Of a stretch of DNA of 43,688 nt, positions 16,026 to 24,998 are shown in pieces (positions within the stretch are counted from its first letter, which is position 1; each line of letters begins with the position of its first letter). Source of the DNA: Chitinophagaceae bacterium (GTDB lineage: Bacteria; Bacteroidota; Bacteroidia; Chitinophagales; Chitinophagaceae); NCBI GenBank assembly GCA_947504605.1, contig CANNJE010000011.1, forward strand, positions 1-43,688, in the 5' to 3' direction. The notes beneath the pieces are model-generated. The model saw nothing but the letters and a program-made list of their open reading frames with translations. It had not been told where the DNA came from and ran no database searches. Position numbers and translations under genes: made by a program.

Positions 16026-16113
16026 TTAATGATCTTTTATCAAAATGAAGATTATATTTCTTCCTGTTTTTAAACAAATAGTCTAATTTCGACTAAATAT
16101 CTTTATTATTATT

Positions 16114-16824
16114 TTGAAATTTTTCAAATCATTTTTTGGGAGAGAGTCTTATAAAAAAGACTTCAAAAAGCAATTAAATAATGTACTCGGATTTACACCC
16201 GGAGATGTTAGTTTATATAAAACGGCACTTAGTCACCGTTCTGTTAGAGAAGGTGCAGATGAAAACAATGAACGGCTTGAGTTTTTGGGTGATGCGGTAC
16301 TAAGCTCCATTATTGCTCATTATCTCTTTAGAAAATATCCATATAAAGGAGAAGGTTTTTTGACCGAAATGCGCAGCAAAATGGTAAACCGCCAAAAGCT
16401 GAATGAGATTGCTTTAAAGATGGGTTTAAAAAAAATCACTTTCTATAATAAGTTTGATAACGCCCTTAAGATTTCACAGATATTTGGCAATACGTTGGAA
16501 GCGCTTATAGGTGCGGTTTTCCTTGATAAAGGGTACAAAAAAACACAGACCTGGGTAGAAAAATATATTATTCTACCATACCTGTTCACAGATGATCTTG
16601 AATCGCTGGAAATAAATATCAAAAACAAATTATACGGCTGGGCTAATAAAAATGGCAAGTCTCTTGAATTTGAAACGCTCGACGAAAAAGTGGAAAACGG
16701 CCGCAGGTTATTTACCATCGGCGCTACTGTTGATGGTGAATTGGTTTCTCAGGCAAAGGGTTATAATAAAAAAGATGCTAGTCAAATTGCTGCGCAGTTG
16801 GCAGTAGATAAGTTAGGGTTGTAA
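16114..16824 (+). CDS. rnc: Ribonuclease III
   Basis: 236 residues. Cleaves double-stranded RNA, processing rRNA and mRNA precursors. The RNase III signature NERLEFLGDAVL lies near residues 49-60, with the second catalytic acidic site in the EALIGAVFLDKG region (about 130-141). A double-stranded RNA-binding domain occupies the last 70 residues (GYNKKDASQIAAQLAVDKL). The start is TTG at 16114 (KFFKSFFGRES follows); no ATG lies close enough to give a full N-terminus. The conserved place after acpP-fabF supports the call. Confidence 0.95.
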   Translation: MKFFKSFFGRESYKKDFKKQLNNVLGFTPGDVSLYKTALSHRSVREGADENNERLEFLGDAVLSSIIAHYLFRKYPYKGEGFLTEMRSKMVNRQKLNEIALKMGLKKITFYNKFDNALKISQIFGNTLEALIGAVFLDKGYKKTQTWVEKYIILPYLFTDDLESLEINIKNKLYGWANKNGKSLEFETLDEKVENGRRLFTIGATVDGELVSQAKGYNKKDASQIAAQLAVDKLGL

Positions 16825-16846
16825 AGTTCAACGTTTCGAATCTTTA

Positions 16847-16874
16847 TACAAATTCATTGCTTTTAAAATTTGTA
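16847..16874 (+). repeat. Inverted repeat between rnc and gpsA
   Basis: TACAAATT (16847-16854) pairs with AATTTGTA (16867-16874) around a 12-nt loop. No T-run follows, so it is a poor intrinsic terminator; it overlaps the -33 element of the gpsA promoter and could instead be an operator. Confidence 0.35.
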
Positions 16875-16896
16875 ACCTAATTCTTAAATAACTTTG
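16869..16896 (+). promoter_or_regulatory. gpsA promoter
   Basis: TTTG (16869-16872), 16 nt, then TAACTTTG (16889-16896), an exact TAnnTTTG match. The leader to the ATG at 16936 is about 33 nt. Confidence 0.65.
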
Positions 16897-16935
16897 ACCC
16901 CTTGGAACTTTCTGAACAATTAAATCTTCCAAATT

Positions 16936-17976
16936 ATGATTTTCGGAATACTAGGCAGCGGCAGTTGGGGCACAGCATTGGCAAAAATATTAACCGATAA
17001 CGGTCAAACCATTCATTGGTGGAACAGAAGCGAAAATGCCATTCAGCAATTTAAAGTACGTGCTCATAATCCGCAATATTTAACTACAGCAAGGTTTAAT
17101 ATCAATCAGCTTATTCTTACCACCAATGCCGAAGAAGTTATCCGAAATGCAGATACAATCGTTATAGCCATACCATCTGCATATGCATTAAGTGCACTCA
17201 GTACGTTGCCCAAAAATATATTTGAAGGGAAAAAAATTGTTTCTGCTATCAAAGGTATTTTGCCGGAAGATAACCTGTTATTGAATGACTATCTTAAAAA
17301 GCAATTTAATGTTTCACTTGAAAATTATTTTGCTGTATTGGGGCCCTGCCATGCGGAAGAAGTGGCGCAGGAAAAATTATCTTATCTCACATTTACAGGA
17401 ATAGACAGGGAGCAAACAATTGATATAGCAACTTATTTTAAAACAGCTTATATCAATACAATCATCAATAAGGATATTTATGGTGTGCAGTATGCAGCCG
17501 TTTTAAAAAATATTTATGCAGTAGGTGCAGGCATGGCGCATGGGTTGGATTATGGCGATAATTTTTTAAGTGTACTTATTGCCAATAGTGCCGATGAAAT
17601 GGCGGGCTTTCTTCGAAAAGCAGGTTTTATCAATGCCGAAGTAGGGTACATAGAACATAAAAAATCTTCGATTTTACAGAGTGAGCATAATAATTATGCC
17701 GCATCTGTTTATCTGGGCGATCTGCTGGTAACCTGTTATTCGCTGCATAGCCGTAACCGTACTTTTGGCAATATGATCGGTAAAGGATATTCTGTAAAAT
17801 CAGCACAACTCGAAATGAGTATGGTGGCCGAAGGGTATTATGCCAGCAAATGTATGTACCATATCAACAAAGAAATATTAGCAGATATGCCAATAGCATC
17901 AATTGTATATAATATTCTATGGAATGGTATGTTGGCCTGCGAAGGTTTTAAAAAAATTGAGGAAGGATTAATTTAG
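16936..17976 (+). CDS. gpsA: Glycerol-3-phosphate dehydrogenase [NAD(P)+]
   Basis: 346 residues. Reduces dihydroxyacetone phosphate to sn-glycerol-3-phosphate, the backbone precursor of membrane phospholipids. N-terminal dinucleotide-binding motif GSGSWGTALA at residues 7-16; substrate-domain motif with the catalytic lysine in AAVLKNIYAVGAGMAHGLDY, and the helix ending with HSRNRTFG. Length is normal. It is transcribed from its own promoter after rnc. The 3' end overlaps the convergent hemW by 9 bp, so the last residues of both are encoded by the same DNA. Confidence 0.97.
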   Translation: MIFGILGSGSWGTALAKILTDNGQTIHWWNRSENAIQQFKVRAHNPQYLTTARFNINQLILTTNAEEVIRNADTIVIAIPSAYALSALSTLPKNIFEGKKIVSAIKGILPEDNLLLNDYLKKQFNVSLENYFAVLGPCHAEEVAQEKLSYLTFTGIDREQTIDIATYFKTAYINTIINKDIYGVQYAAVLKNIYAVGAGMAHGLDYGDNFLSVLIANSADEMAGFLRKAGFINAEVGYIEHKKSSILQSEHNNYAASVYLGDLLVTCYSLHSRNRTFGNMIGKGYSVKSAQLEMSMVAEGYYASKCMYHINKEILADMPIASIVYNILWNGMLACEGFKKIEEGLI

Positions 17977-19110
17977 TGAATCAAAAAATAAATCCGACGC
18001 AATACCATCTGCAAAAAAACGTCCCTCTTTAGTGAGCACTAATCTCCCTTCTGTTAATACAAGCTTATTATTATTCAGGTAGGATTGTGCATTTGTAAGA
18101 ATCTGATCAGCATAATTTTCATCAAAGTCAATAGCTACTTTCTTTAGATCCAAACCTTCCATCGTTCTCAGGGATATCATAATGCGCTCATTCAACTGTT
18201 GTGTAATCGTCAATTTTTCTTCTTCAAAAGGAATGATTTGTTGTGTTATTGATTTTATGTACAAGGCATTGTTGGCAATATTCCAGCGGCGGATATTGTT
18301 GCCATCAAAAGAATGTGCTGCCGGCCCAAAACCATAATAAGCCTTACCCTGCCAATAACTGCTGTTGTGCCTGCTTCTAAAACCAGGCTTTGCAAAATTG
18401 CTGATCTCGTATTGTTCGTATCCTGCAGCTTCCATCATTGTTACTAAAATATCAAACTGCTCAGCCTGCCTAATTTCGTCAATCGGGGCTAATTTTTTCT
18501 TACTTATTTGGGTGTATAATGCAGTTTTGGGTTCTACGGTTAAAGCATAAGCGGAAACATGCGGAATGTTTTTATTGAGGACTGTTTGTACATTTTTTAT
18601 AAAATCATCATTGCTCAGTAAAGGCGAGCCGTAAATAAGGTCAACAGAAAAATTGGTAAAGCCTGTTTCTATTATTTCGTTGATACTATGCAAAGATTGT
18701 TCGGCATTGTGTGCTCGGTTCATCCATAACAATTCTGCACTATTAAAAGACTGAACCCCAAGGCTGAGCCTGTTGATACCCATTTGTTTCCAAAATTGTA
18801 AAATTTCTTTCGAAATATCATCGGGGTTTGCCTCTAGTGTTATTTCAGCATTTTTATTGATTGAAAAATGTTGTTTTAAAGTTTGCAGTATTTCATCAAT
18901 TTCATCGGGGCTTAATAAACTGGGGGTACCTCCTCCAATATAAATGGTTTCTATTAATGTTGCAGCTTCATTGCTTTTTTCTGTTAAAACAATCTCTTCT
19001 TTTAGCGCATCTAATAATTGCTTTTTTTGTCTAATGGTTGTAGAGAAATGAAAATTGCAATAAGTGCATGCCTGTCTGCAAAAAGGAATATGAATATAAA
19101 TGCCCGCCAA
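17968..19110 (-). CDS. hemW: Radical SAM heme chaperone HemW
   Basis: 380 residues. Binds heme and delivers it to target proteins; often mislabelled oxygen-independent coproporphyrinogen oxidase. The radical-SAM cluster motif begins at residue 10: IPFCRQACTYCNF. It follows the HemW pattern CxxxCxxCxF; true HemN has a fourth Cys (CxxxCxxCxC), so HemW is preferred. GGGTPS (near 60) and the C-terminal HemN_C-type domain with RHNSSYWQGKAYYGFGPAAH are present. The start is TTG at 19110 because the cluster motif is so close that no downstream start works. It is divergent from the Omp85-like gene (40 bp apart) and convergent with gpsA. Confidence 0.93.
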   Translation of the reverse strand: MAGIYIHIPFCRQACTYCNFHFSTTIRQKKQLLDALKEEIVLTEKSNEAATLIETIYIGGGTPSLLSPDEIDEILQTLKQHFSINKNAEITLEANPDDISKEILQFWKQMGINRLSLGVQSFNSAELLWMNRAHNAEQSLHSINEIIETGFTNFSVDLIYGSPLLSNDDFIKNVQTVLNKNIPHVSAYALTVEPKTALYTQISKKKLAPIDEIRQAEQFDILVTMMEAAGYEQYEISNFAKPGFRSRHNSSYWQGKAYYGFGPAAHSFDGNNIRRWNIANNALYIKSITQQIIPFEEEKLTITQQLNERIMISLRTMEGLDLKKVAIDFDENYADQILTNAQSYLNNNKLVLTEGRLVLTKEGRFFADGIASDLFFDSLN

Positions 19111-19150
19111 AGATTGTAGATTTACGTTTTAGAAACCATTGTTTTATTAA

Positions 19151-20977
19151 ATGAATAGAAAGGGGGTTGATATTTTAAAAAAAAGGCTGATGCGCTGCTT
19201 TTTGCTTTGTTGTTTGTATACTTCTGTATACGGCCAAAAGCTGGGCGAATCAAAAAATCCCTATTTGCTTACGATTCATCCTGTGAGCAAAGATAGTGGC
19301 TTTGTTATGCCTTCGTTGGGGTTACAAACAAGTTTTGCCGGGGAAACAGAAGCATTTGGTTACATTGGTAAGATTGTGCAAATACTTGCTTCCAAGGGTT
19401 ATCCGGTAGCTTCTATAGATAGTTCCTGGAGGCAAGGAGATACTTTTCATATACAATTGTATGTTGGGCAAAAATACAATTGGGTGCAGTTATTTACGCA
19501 CAATATAGATAAGCAGGCATTGGATGCTGCTGGTTTTATTCAAAAAAATTACAATAACAAACCACTAAATATCCCGCAGCTTCAATCTTTGCAGGAGCGG
19601 TTGCTCAATTATTACGAAAAGCAGGGGTATCCTTTTGCATCCGTTTTTCTTGACAGCATTCAGATTGAATCGGATAAAATGAGCGCATCCCTTCGGGCAG
19701 ACAAGGGTGTGTTATACCATATAGACAGCATTCGTATATATGGTAAAGTGAAATTGAGTAGTCATTTTTTGCAACGTTATTTTGGGATAACCAATGGCAG
19801 TATTTACAATAAAGAAAAATTGCAGCAGGTAGATAAACGAATGCTGGAACTTCCTTTTCTTACCCCCATGCAGCCATCAGATCTTAGCATGCTAGGAAGC
19901 GGCTCTGTACTTAATTTATATGCTGAACCTAAAAGAAGCAGCCAGGTAAATTTTTTGCTGGGATTTTTACCTGCATCAACAGTCAATAATAAATTGCAAT
20001 TAACAGGCGATGTAAATCTGGACCTTAAAAATATGTTTGGAACTGCAGAAGAAATTTTAGTGAAGTGGCAGCAATTACAACCAAAATCGCCGCGGCTTAA
20101 TTTAGGATTTACCAAACCCTATATTTTTAATTCCCCCTTTGGTGTTAATTTTTTATTTGATTTGTTTAAAAAAGATTCTAATTTTTTGCAGGCAAATGCA
20201 CAGGCAGGATTACAATATGATTTGTCGGCCAACCAGTTTGGGAAGTTATTTATACAATGGCAAAATAACACACTATTGTCTGGTGCAGTAGATACCAATC
20301 TTATAAAATTTCTTAAAGCATTGCCCCCTAATATAGATGTGAGTGCGGTAAATATGGGTATTAATTATGAGTTAAAAGCTACCAATTACAAGTTTAACCC
20401 CAGAAAAGGAAATGAACTTAATCTAGCAACGGTTGTGGGTATAAAAAATATTCGTAAAAATGCCGATATCACCAATATTAAAGACCCTTCATTTAATTAT
20501 ACATCTTTATACGATTCGATTAAACCCCAAAGTTACCAGCTTAGGGTAAAAATGGAAGCGTCTCATTATTTCCCTATATCAAAAACCGCCACCGTTAAAA
20601 TTGCTTTTAGTGGTGGATATTATATGAGTCCAAATATTTTCAGGAATGAATTGTTTCAAATTGGGGGCTATAAATTGCTTCGTGGATTTAATGAAGAAAG
20701 TATTTATGCCAGTAGGTATACGGTATTAACTGCAGAGTATCGTTACCTTATTGGACTTAATTCTTATCTTTTTGCCTTTACCGATTTTGGATGGGTAAAG
20801 AATAAATATCTGGCTGTGGATATTAATAATCAATTTGTTGGTGCCGGCCTTGGCATCATGTATGAAACAAAGGCTGGTTTGCTTAATCTTAGTTATGCGC
20901 TAGGAAAAAGAGACGATGTGAAGTTTAATATCCGAGAAGCGTCCAAACTTCATTTTGGCTATATCAACTACTTTTAG
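19151..20977 (+). CDS. Omp85/BamA-TamA-type outer-membrane protein
   Basis: 608 residues. An N-terminal signal sequence (cleavage probably after VYGQ, near residue 30) is followed by two or three POTRA-like repeats (about 55-240; pattern of YxxxGYPxA: KIVQILASKGYPVAS and YYEKQGYPFASVF) and a C-terminal 16-strand barrel. The loop-6 motif IGGYKLLRGFNEE (about 525) is the Omp85 family hallmark, and the protein ends HFGYINYF with a terminal Phe. It is shorter than BamA (which has five POTRAs) and closer to TamA or two-partner transporters; the client is unknown. The start could also be an internal ATG 17 residues later (MRCFLLCC). It heads a plus-strand run to hemD. Confidence 0.83.
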   Translation: MNRKGVDILKKRLMRCFLLCCLYTSVYGQKLGESKNPYLLTIHPVSKDSGFVMPSLGLQTSFAGETEAFGYIGKIVQILASKGYPVASIDSSWRQGDTFHIQLYVGQKYNWVQLFTHNIDKQALDAAGFIQKNYNNKPLNIPQLQSLQERLLNYYEKQGYPFASVFLDSIQIESDKMSASLRADKGVLYHIDSIRIYGKVKLSSHFLQRYFGITNGSIYNKEKLQQVDKRMLELPFLTPMQPSDLSMLGSGSVLNLYAEPKRSSQVNFLLGFLPASTVNNKLQLTGDVNLDLKNMFGTAEEILVKWQQLQPKSPRLNLGFTKPYIFNSPFGVNFLFDLFKKDSNFLQANAQAGLQYDLSANQFGKLFIQWQNNTLLSGAVDTNLIKFLKALPPNIDVSAVNMGINYELKATNYKFNPRKGNELNLATVVGIKNIRKNADITNIKDPSFNYTSLYDSIKPQSYQLRVKMEASHYFPISKTATVKIAFSGGYYMSPNIFRNELFQIGGYKLLRGFNEESIYASRYTVLTAEYRYLIGLNSYLFAFTDFGWVKNKYLAVDINNQFVGAGLGIMYETKAGLLNLSYALGKRDDVKFNIREASKLHFGYINYF

Positions 20978-20998
20978 TGAATTTTAAAAAATGCCCGT

Positions 20999-21006
20999 TA
21001 TTTTTG
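20999..21006 (+). promoter_or_regulatory. -7 box of the DUF4271 gene
   Basis: TATTTTTG, an exact TAnnTTTG match, placed 22 nt before the TTG start codon at 21029 and just after the Omp85-like stop. No convincing -33 element. Confidence 0.45.
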
Positions 21007-21028
21007 CAGCCGAAAATGTAATTCCCTT

Positions 21029-21892
21029 TTGAAGCAGTTTTATCTTTTACTATTACTCTTTGCATTTAATGTGGCACTGGCACAGCAGGCAGATTCTGTC
21101 TTGTTGGCAAAGGATAGTACTGCTATTCCTGTTGCAGAACCTTTAAAACCTTCGCTGGAAAAATTACTGAACGAAAACAAATATTTGAATAGCAAAGGCA
21201 TACCCGAATCATTAGTGGCAAAGCCAAAAAAAGTAAATGACCAGGACATTCTGTTTTATTTGCTGGTAAGCTTTATTTTTATTTTTGGTATTATAAGGTC
21301 TGTATATGCTAGGTATTTTTCTACTTTATTCCGTGTTTTCTTTAACTCTTCACTTCGTCAAAGTCAGTTAACAGATCAGCTTTTGCAATCTAAATTGCCA
21401 TCGCTTTTTTTTAATCTTATATTTTTAATTGCAGGAGGACTTTATGTTTATTTTCTTTTACAAAGAATCGGTCATAAGTCCTTAGCGATTGACTGGGTAT
21501 TACTAGGTGCTTCTGTTGCAGCATTTATGATCGTTTATCTTGTAAAGTTTCTCACACTCAAATTTGTGGGTTGGGTTACAGGTTATAAGCAGGAAGCAGA
21601 CACTTATATTTTTGTGGTGTTCCTTATTAATAAAATAATAGGTATTTTCCTGCTACCTGTTATTATTGTGCTTTCTTTTTCGCTCCCTTCTGTAAGCAAC
21701 ATCTTTGTGATGGTATCTTTTATTTTGATTGGCGTGATGATATCACTAAGATTTTTTCGTTCTTATGGTCTTTTGCAGCATAAACTAAACGTGAGCAGGT
21801 TCCATTTTTTAGTATATATATTTTCATTAGAAATATTGCCATTGCTTATCATGTATAAGGCAATCGAAGTATTTGTTGTTAAAAATCTTTAA
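21029..21892 (+). CDS. DUF4271 multi-pass membrane protein
   Basis: 287 residues. Signal peptide-like start (KQFYLLLLLFAFNVALAQ), a 50-residue periplasmic stretch, then about six to seven transmembrane helices from residue 75 to the end (for example LFYLLVSFIFIFGIIRSVYA and the pair near 115-170). Matches the Bacteroidota-specific DUF4271 family, which habitually sits beside hemD as here; no biochemical role is known. The start is TTG at 21029: the only nearby ATG (21016) runs straight into a stop. The stop codon itself forms part of the promoter box of hemD. Confidence 0.82.
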   Translation: MKQFYLLLLLFAFNVALAQQADSVLLAKDSTAIPVAEPLKPSLEKLLNENKYLNSKGIPESLVAKPKKVNDQDILFYLLVSFIFIFGIIRSVYARYFSTLFRVFFNSSLRQSQLTDQLLQSKLPSLFFNLIFLIAGGLYVYFLLQRIGHKSLAIDWVLLGASVAAFMIVYLVKFLTLKFVGWVTGYKQEADTYIFVVFLINKIIGIFLLPVIIVLSFSLPSVSNIFVMVSFILIGVMISLRFFRSYGLLQHKLNVSRFHFLVYIFSLEILPLLIMYKAIEVFVVKNL

Positions 21893-21897
21893 CTTTG
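21890..21897 (+). promoter_or_regulatory. hemD -7 box overlapping the upstream stop codon
   Basis: TAACTTTG exactly matches TAnnTTTG; its TAA is the stop codon of the DUF4271 gene. The leader to ATG 21919 is about 16 nt and contains AGGAAA, an unusually clear ribosome-binding site for this window. Confidence 0.55.
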
Positions 21898-21918
21898 CAA
21901 TATCATTAGGAAATAAGT

Positions 21919-22710
21919 ATGATTAAAAACGATGAAAAGGCGGTAGTAACTACATCTAAAAAAGTTAAAAAAATACTTATTGCACAGCCCAAACCGGAAG
22001 GTGACAAATCACCCTATTTCGACTTGGCTAAAAAGTACAGCCTGAACATAGATTTTTATCCCTTTATAGTAGTAGAAGGTATTCAGGCAAAGGATTTTCG
22101 AAAACAAAAGATTGATATTGCGGCATTTTCAGCCGTTATTTTCACTAGTAGAAATGCCATTGATCATTTTTTCAGAATTTGTGAGGAAATGAAAGCAACT
22201 GTATCTCAGGATACTAAGTACTTCTGTATTACAGAAGCCGTGGCTTTGTACCTTCAGAAATTTATCCTTTATAGAAAGAGAAAAGTATTTTATGGTGCAG
22301 ATGGGACTAATAAAAGCTTGTTTGATGTAATAAATAAACATAAAGACAACGAAAAATTCCTTTACCCCTGCTCAGAATCATTTGATAGTGAAATTACCAA
22401 CTGGCTAAAATTACACAATTGTGGTTTTGCAACTCCGGTACTGTATAAGATAATCAGTAATGACATTAAGGATGTGATTGATCGTAATTATGATGTGATA
22501 TGCTTCTTTACTCCAGGTGGCGTAAAAAGTCTGTTGGAGAATTTTCCTTCTTATAAACAAAATGGAACCAAGTTAGGAGCTTTTGGCGCCAATACTTTTA
22601 AGGCTGTCGAAGATGCAGGTTTAACATTGGAAATTAAGGCGCCATTACCACAAACCCCCAGCATGATAAGTGCACTGGAAAAATTCCTGATTTCTACGAA
22701 GAAAAAATAA
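21919..22710 (+). CDS. hemD: Uroporphyrinogen-III synthase
   Basis: 263 residues. Cyclises hydroxymethylbilane to uroporphyrinogen III in heme, siroheme and B12 synthesis. The family is poorly conserved in sequence; visible anchors are the N-terminal KKILIAQPKPEGDKSPYFDLAKK (inside about 15-40), AFSAVIFTSRNAIDHFF near 70-86, and VICFFTPGGVKSLLENF near 190-207, the typical FTSxxAV-type and second-domain motifs. A charged Lys-rich extension occupies residues 1-17. The DUF4271-hemD order is conserved in Bacteroidota and supports the call. The start has AGGAAA 8 nt upstream. A terminator follows immediately. Confidence 0.85.
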   Translation: MIKNDEKAVVTTSKKVKKILIAQPKPEGDKSPYFDLAKKYSLNIDFYPFIVVEGIQAKDFRKQKIDIAAFSAVIFTSRNAIDHFFRICEEMKATVSQDTKYFCITEAVALYLQKFILYRKRKVFYGADGTNKSLFDVINKHKDNEKFLYPCSESFDSEITNWLKLHNCGFATPVLYKIISNDIKDVIDRNYDVICFFTPGGVKSLLENFPSYKQNGTKLGAFGANTFKAVEDAGLTLEIKAPLPQTPSMISALEKFLISTKKK

Positions 22711-22738
22711 AAAAAAGCAACTTTAAGTTGCTTTTTTT
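22711..22738 (+). terminator. Terminator of hemD
   Basis: A6, stem GCAACT / AGTTGC around TTA (22717-22731), then T7. It follows the hemD stop directly; the flanking tracts also allow minus-strand use. Confidence 0.88.
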
Positions 22739-22771
22739 ATGCCGGGTTTACATTTTAATTTTATTGACCGA

Positions 22772-24838
22772 ATGAGCAAGAAGTTTAACAATGCACTTTT
22801 AAACGAAACAAGTCCTTACCTATTGCAGCATGCCCATAACCCGGTATTTTGGTATCCATGGGGGGATGAAGCATTGACTCTTGCGAAAGAAAAAGATCTT
22901 CCTATCCTTGTTAGTATTGGTTATTCTGCCTGCCATTGGTGCCATGTGATGGAGAGGGAAAGTTTTGAAGATGAGACTGTGGCAGCATATATGAATAAGC
23001 ATTTTATCAATATAAAAATTGACAGAGAAGAACGTCCCGATCTAGATCATATTTATATGGATGCCTTACAAGCAATAGCCGGCAATGGTGGATGGCCATT
23101 GAATATTTTTCTTACTACTGATGCTAAACCTTTTTATGGAGGTACTTATTTCCCTCCACAAAAAGCATATAACCGTGCATCTTGGTCAGATGTGCTGCAC
23201 TCTATGACAGATGTTTGGAAAAATAAAAGAGCAGATGTTGAGAGACAGGCAGAAAGCCTGGTAGATCATATAAAAAAGTCAAATAGTTTAGGTGACCTAC
23301 AAAATATTATTCCAGCCACAGAAACGGTTTCATTTTTTAATGAGGATGATTGCCGTTTACTGGCCGCCAATATTCTTAAAAATGCTGACCATACTGATGG
23401 TGGATTTGGTAAAGCTCCCAAGTTTCTGCAAACATTTTCTATCCAATATTTGATACAGTATTCTTATTTTTTTAATGATGTAGAAGCAAAACAGCACGCA
23501 TTGCGTTCTTTGCAAAAAATGTTAAATGGTGGCATTTATGATCAACTTGCAGGCGGAATTTCCAGGTATAGTACCGATAACCAGTGGCTTGCACCACATT
23601 TCGAAAAAATGCTGTATGATAATGCCTTGCTTACAATAGTCTTGAGCGATGCCTATCAGCTTTCTAAAGAGAAAGAATTTGAAAATGGTATTCGAAGTAC
23701 TCTTGACTTTTTTATAAATGAAATGAAACACCCAGAAGGTGGTTTTTATACGGCATTAGATGCAGACAGTGAAGGGGAAGAAGGCAAATTTTATGTTTGG
23801 CAAAAAAAGGATATTATTGAAATTTTGGGAGATAAGGCAGCACTTTTTTGCGATTATTATAATGTAAGCGAAGCGGGAAATTGGGAGGGGAAAAACATTT
23901 TGAATATTAGCCGTCCGGCAAAGGATATTGCAGCTAAGTATGAGATGGACCTTGATGATTTTTATGTACAAATTGCTGCAAGTAAAGCAATCTTGCTCAC
24001 AGCGAGAAACCAACGCACCCATCCTGGAGTTGATGATAAAATATTACTGGGATGTAATGCACTAATGCTTTCAGCCTTGTGTAAAGCCTCTGCTGCGCTA
24101 AAAGAAAATAAATATCTGACAGAAGCGGTAGCATTGTTTGAATTTATTGAAATCAAATTTTTAAATGGCTCTACTGGCAATGGTTTACTACATACTTATA
24201 AAAACAACGAGGCAAAATATCCTGCATTTTTAGATGATTATGCTTACCTGATTCAGGCTTGCATTTTTTTACAGGAAATAACTTCCAATCAGCAATATTT
24301 AATAAGGGCGAAGGAACTTACGGAATATGTAATTAACCATTTTCAGGATGAAAACAGTTCTTTTTTGTATTACACCCACAAAGATCAAAAGGATATTGTA
24401 GTAAGAAAAGTGGAGCTGTACGATGGAGCTACCCCTTCAGCTAATGCAATCATGGCTTATAATCTCTTTTATCTGGGCACTGTTTTTGACAACAGAAAAT
24501 GGCATTTACAGGCTGAACAAATGCTCAAATCTGTATTTAATATATTTAAAAAGCACCCGGGGTCTTTTGCGTTATGGGCTTGCTCCTATCTTCTACAAAC
24601 TGTAGGAATTCATGAAATAGTAATAACAGGTAAAAATATTAATTCAGATTTAACAACAATTTTAGAAATGTATTTGCCTAATAAAATAATACAAAGCAGT
24701 AAAGAAGAATTAGATATGCCACTTTTACGTAATAAGGAGTACGATAATGATTTTACGCTCTACCTATGCAGGAATTACAGCTGTGATAAGCCTTTCCATA
24801 ATGTTTCATCATTTCTAAATATTATAAAAAAAGCGTAA
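22772..24838 (+). CDS. DUF255 thioredoxin-fold protein (YyaL/SSP411 type)
   Basis: 688 residues from ATG 22772. An N-terminal thioredoxin-like DUF255 domain (about 1-165) carries the family signature [16 protein letters not shown] with a CxxC pair, and [19 protein letters not shown]. The remainder is an alpha/alpha-barrel of the six-hairpin glycosidase kind (for example [21 protein letters not shown] near 330, and [16 protein letters not shown] near 560). Homologous to mammalian spermatogenesis-associated protein 20; enzymatic activity is unproven. No signal peptide, so cytoplasmic. An ATG at 22739 is in frame but lies in the T-tract of the hemD terminator and adds 11 non-family residues, so the second ATG is chosen. 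Confidence 0.9.
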   Translation: MSKKFNNALLNETSPYLLQHAHNPVFWYPWGDEALTLAKEKDLPILVSIGYSACHWCHVMERESFEDETVAAYMNKHFINIKIDREERPDLDHIYMDALQAIAGNGGWPLNIFLTTDAKPFYGGTYFPPQKAYNRASWSDVLHSMTDVWKNKRADVERQAESLVDHIKKSNSLGDLQNIIPATETVSFFNEDDCRLLAANILKNADHTDGGFGKAPKFLQTFSIQYLIQYSYFFNDVEAKQHALRSLQKMLNGGIYDQLAGGISRYSTDNQWLAPHFEKMLYDNALLTIVLSDAYQLSKEKEFENGIRSTLDFFINEMKHPEGGFYTALDADSEGEEGKFYVWQKKDIIEILGDKAALFCDYYNVSEAGNWEGKNILNISRPAKDIAAKYEMDLDDFYVQIAASKAILLTARNQRTHPGVDDKILLGCNALMLSALCKASAALKENKYLTEAVALFEFIEIKFLNGSTGNGLLHTYKNNEAKYPAFLDDYAYLIQACIFLQEITSNQQYLIRAKELTEYVINHFQDENSSFLYYTHKDQKDIVVRKVELYDGATPSANAIMAYNLFYLGTVFDNRKWHLQAEQMLKSVFNIFKKHPGSFALWACSYLLQTVGIHEIVITGKNINSDLTTILEMYLPNKIIQSSKEELDMPLLRNKEYDNDFTLYLCRNYSCDKPFHNVSSFLNIIKKA

Positions 24839-24966
24839 AAAATAGAAAAAACGCCACAATATTTATAGAAAAGCATCGTTTATTAAAGTCTGTAGAAGTA
24901 AATAGTGTGAATAAAAAATTAATCAATACGAAATTTGACCAAGTGATGTTAAATCAAAATAATCAT

Positions 24967-24974
24967 TACATTTG
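24967..24974 (+). promoter_or_regulatory. -7 box of gldK
   Basis: TACATTTG, an exact TAnnTTTG match, ending 24 nt before the gldK ATG at 24999. The TTG within it is in frame with gldK but belongs to the promoter. It is the only clear promoter before the gldKLMN genes. Confidence 0.65.
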
Positions 24975-24998
24975 CTGTTACCCTCAAAGTTTAAAAAA

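Noticed and set aside
24972-24998. TTG start for gldK
   Set aside because: It lies within TACATTTG; ATG 24999 gives a normal lipoprotein signal.
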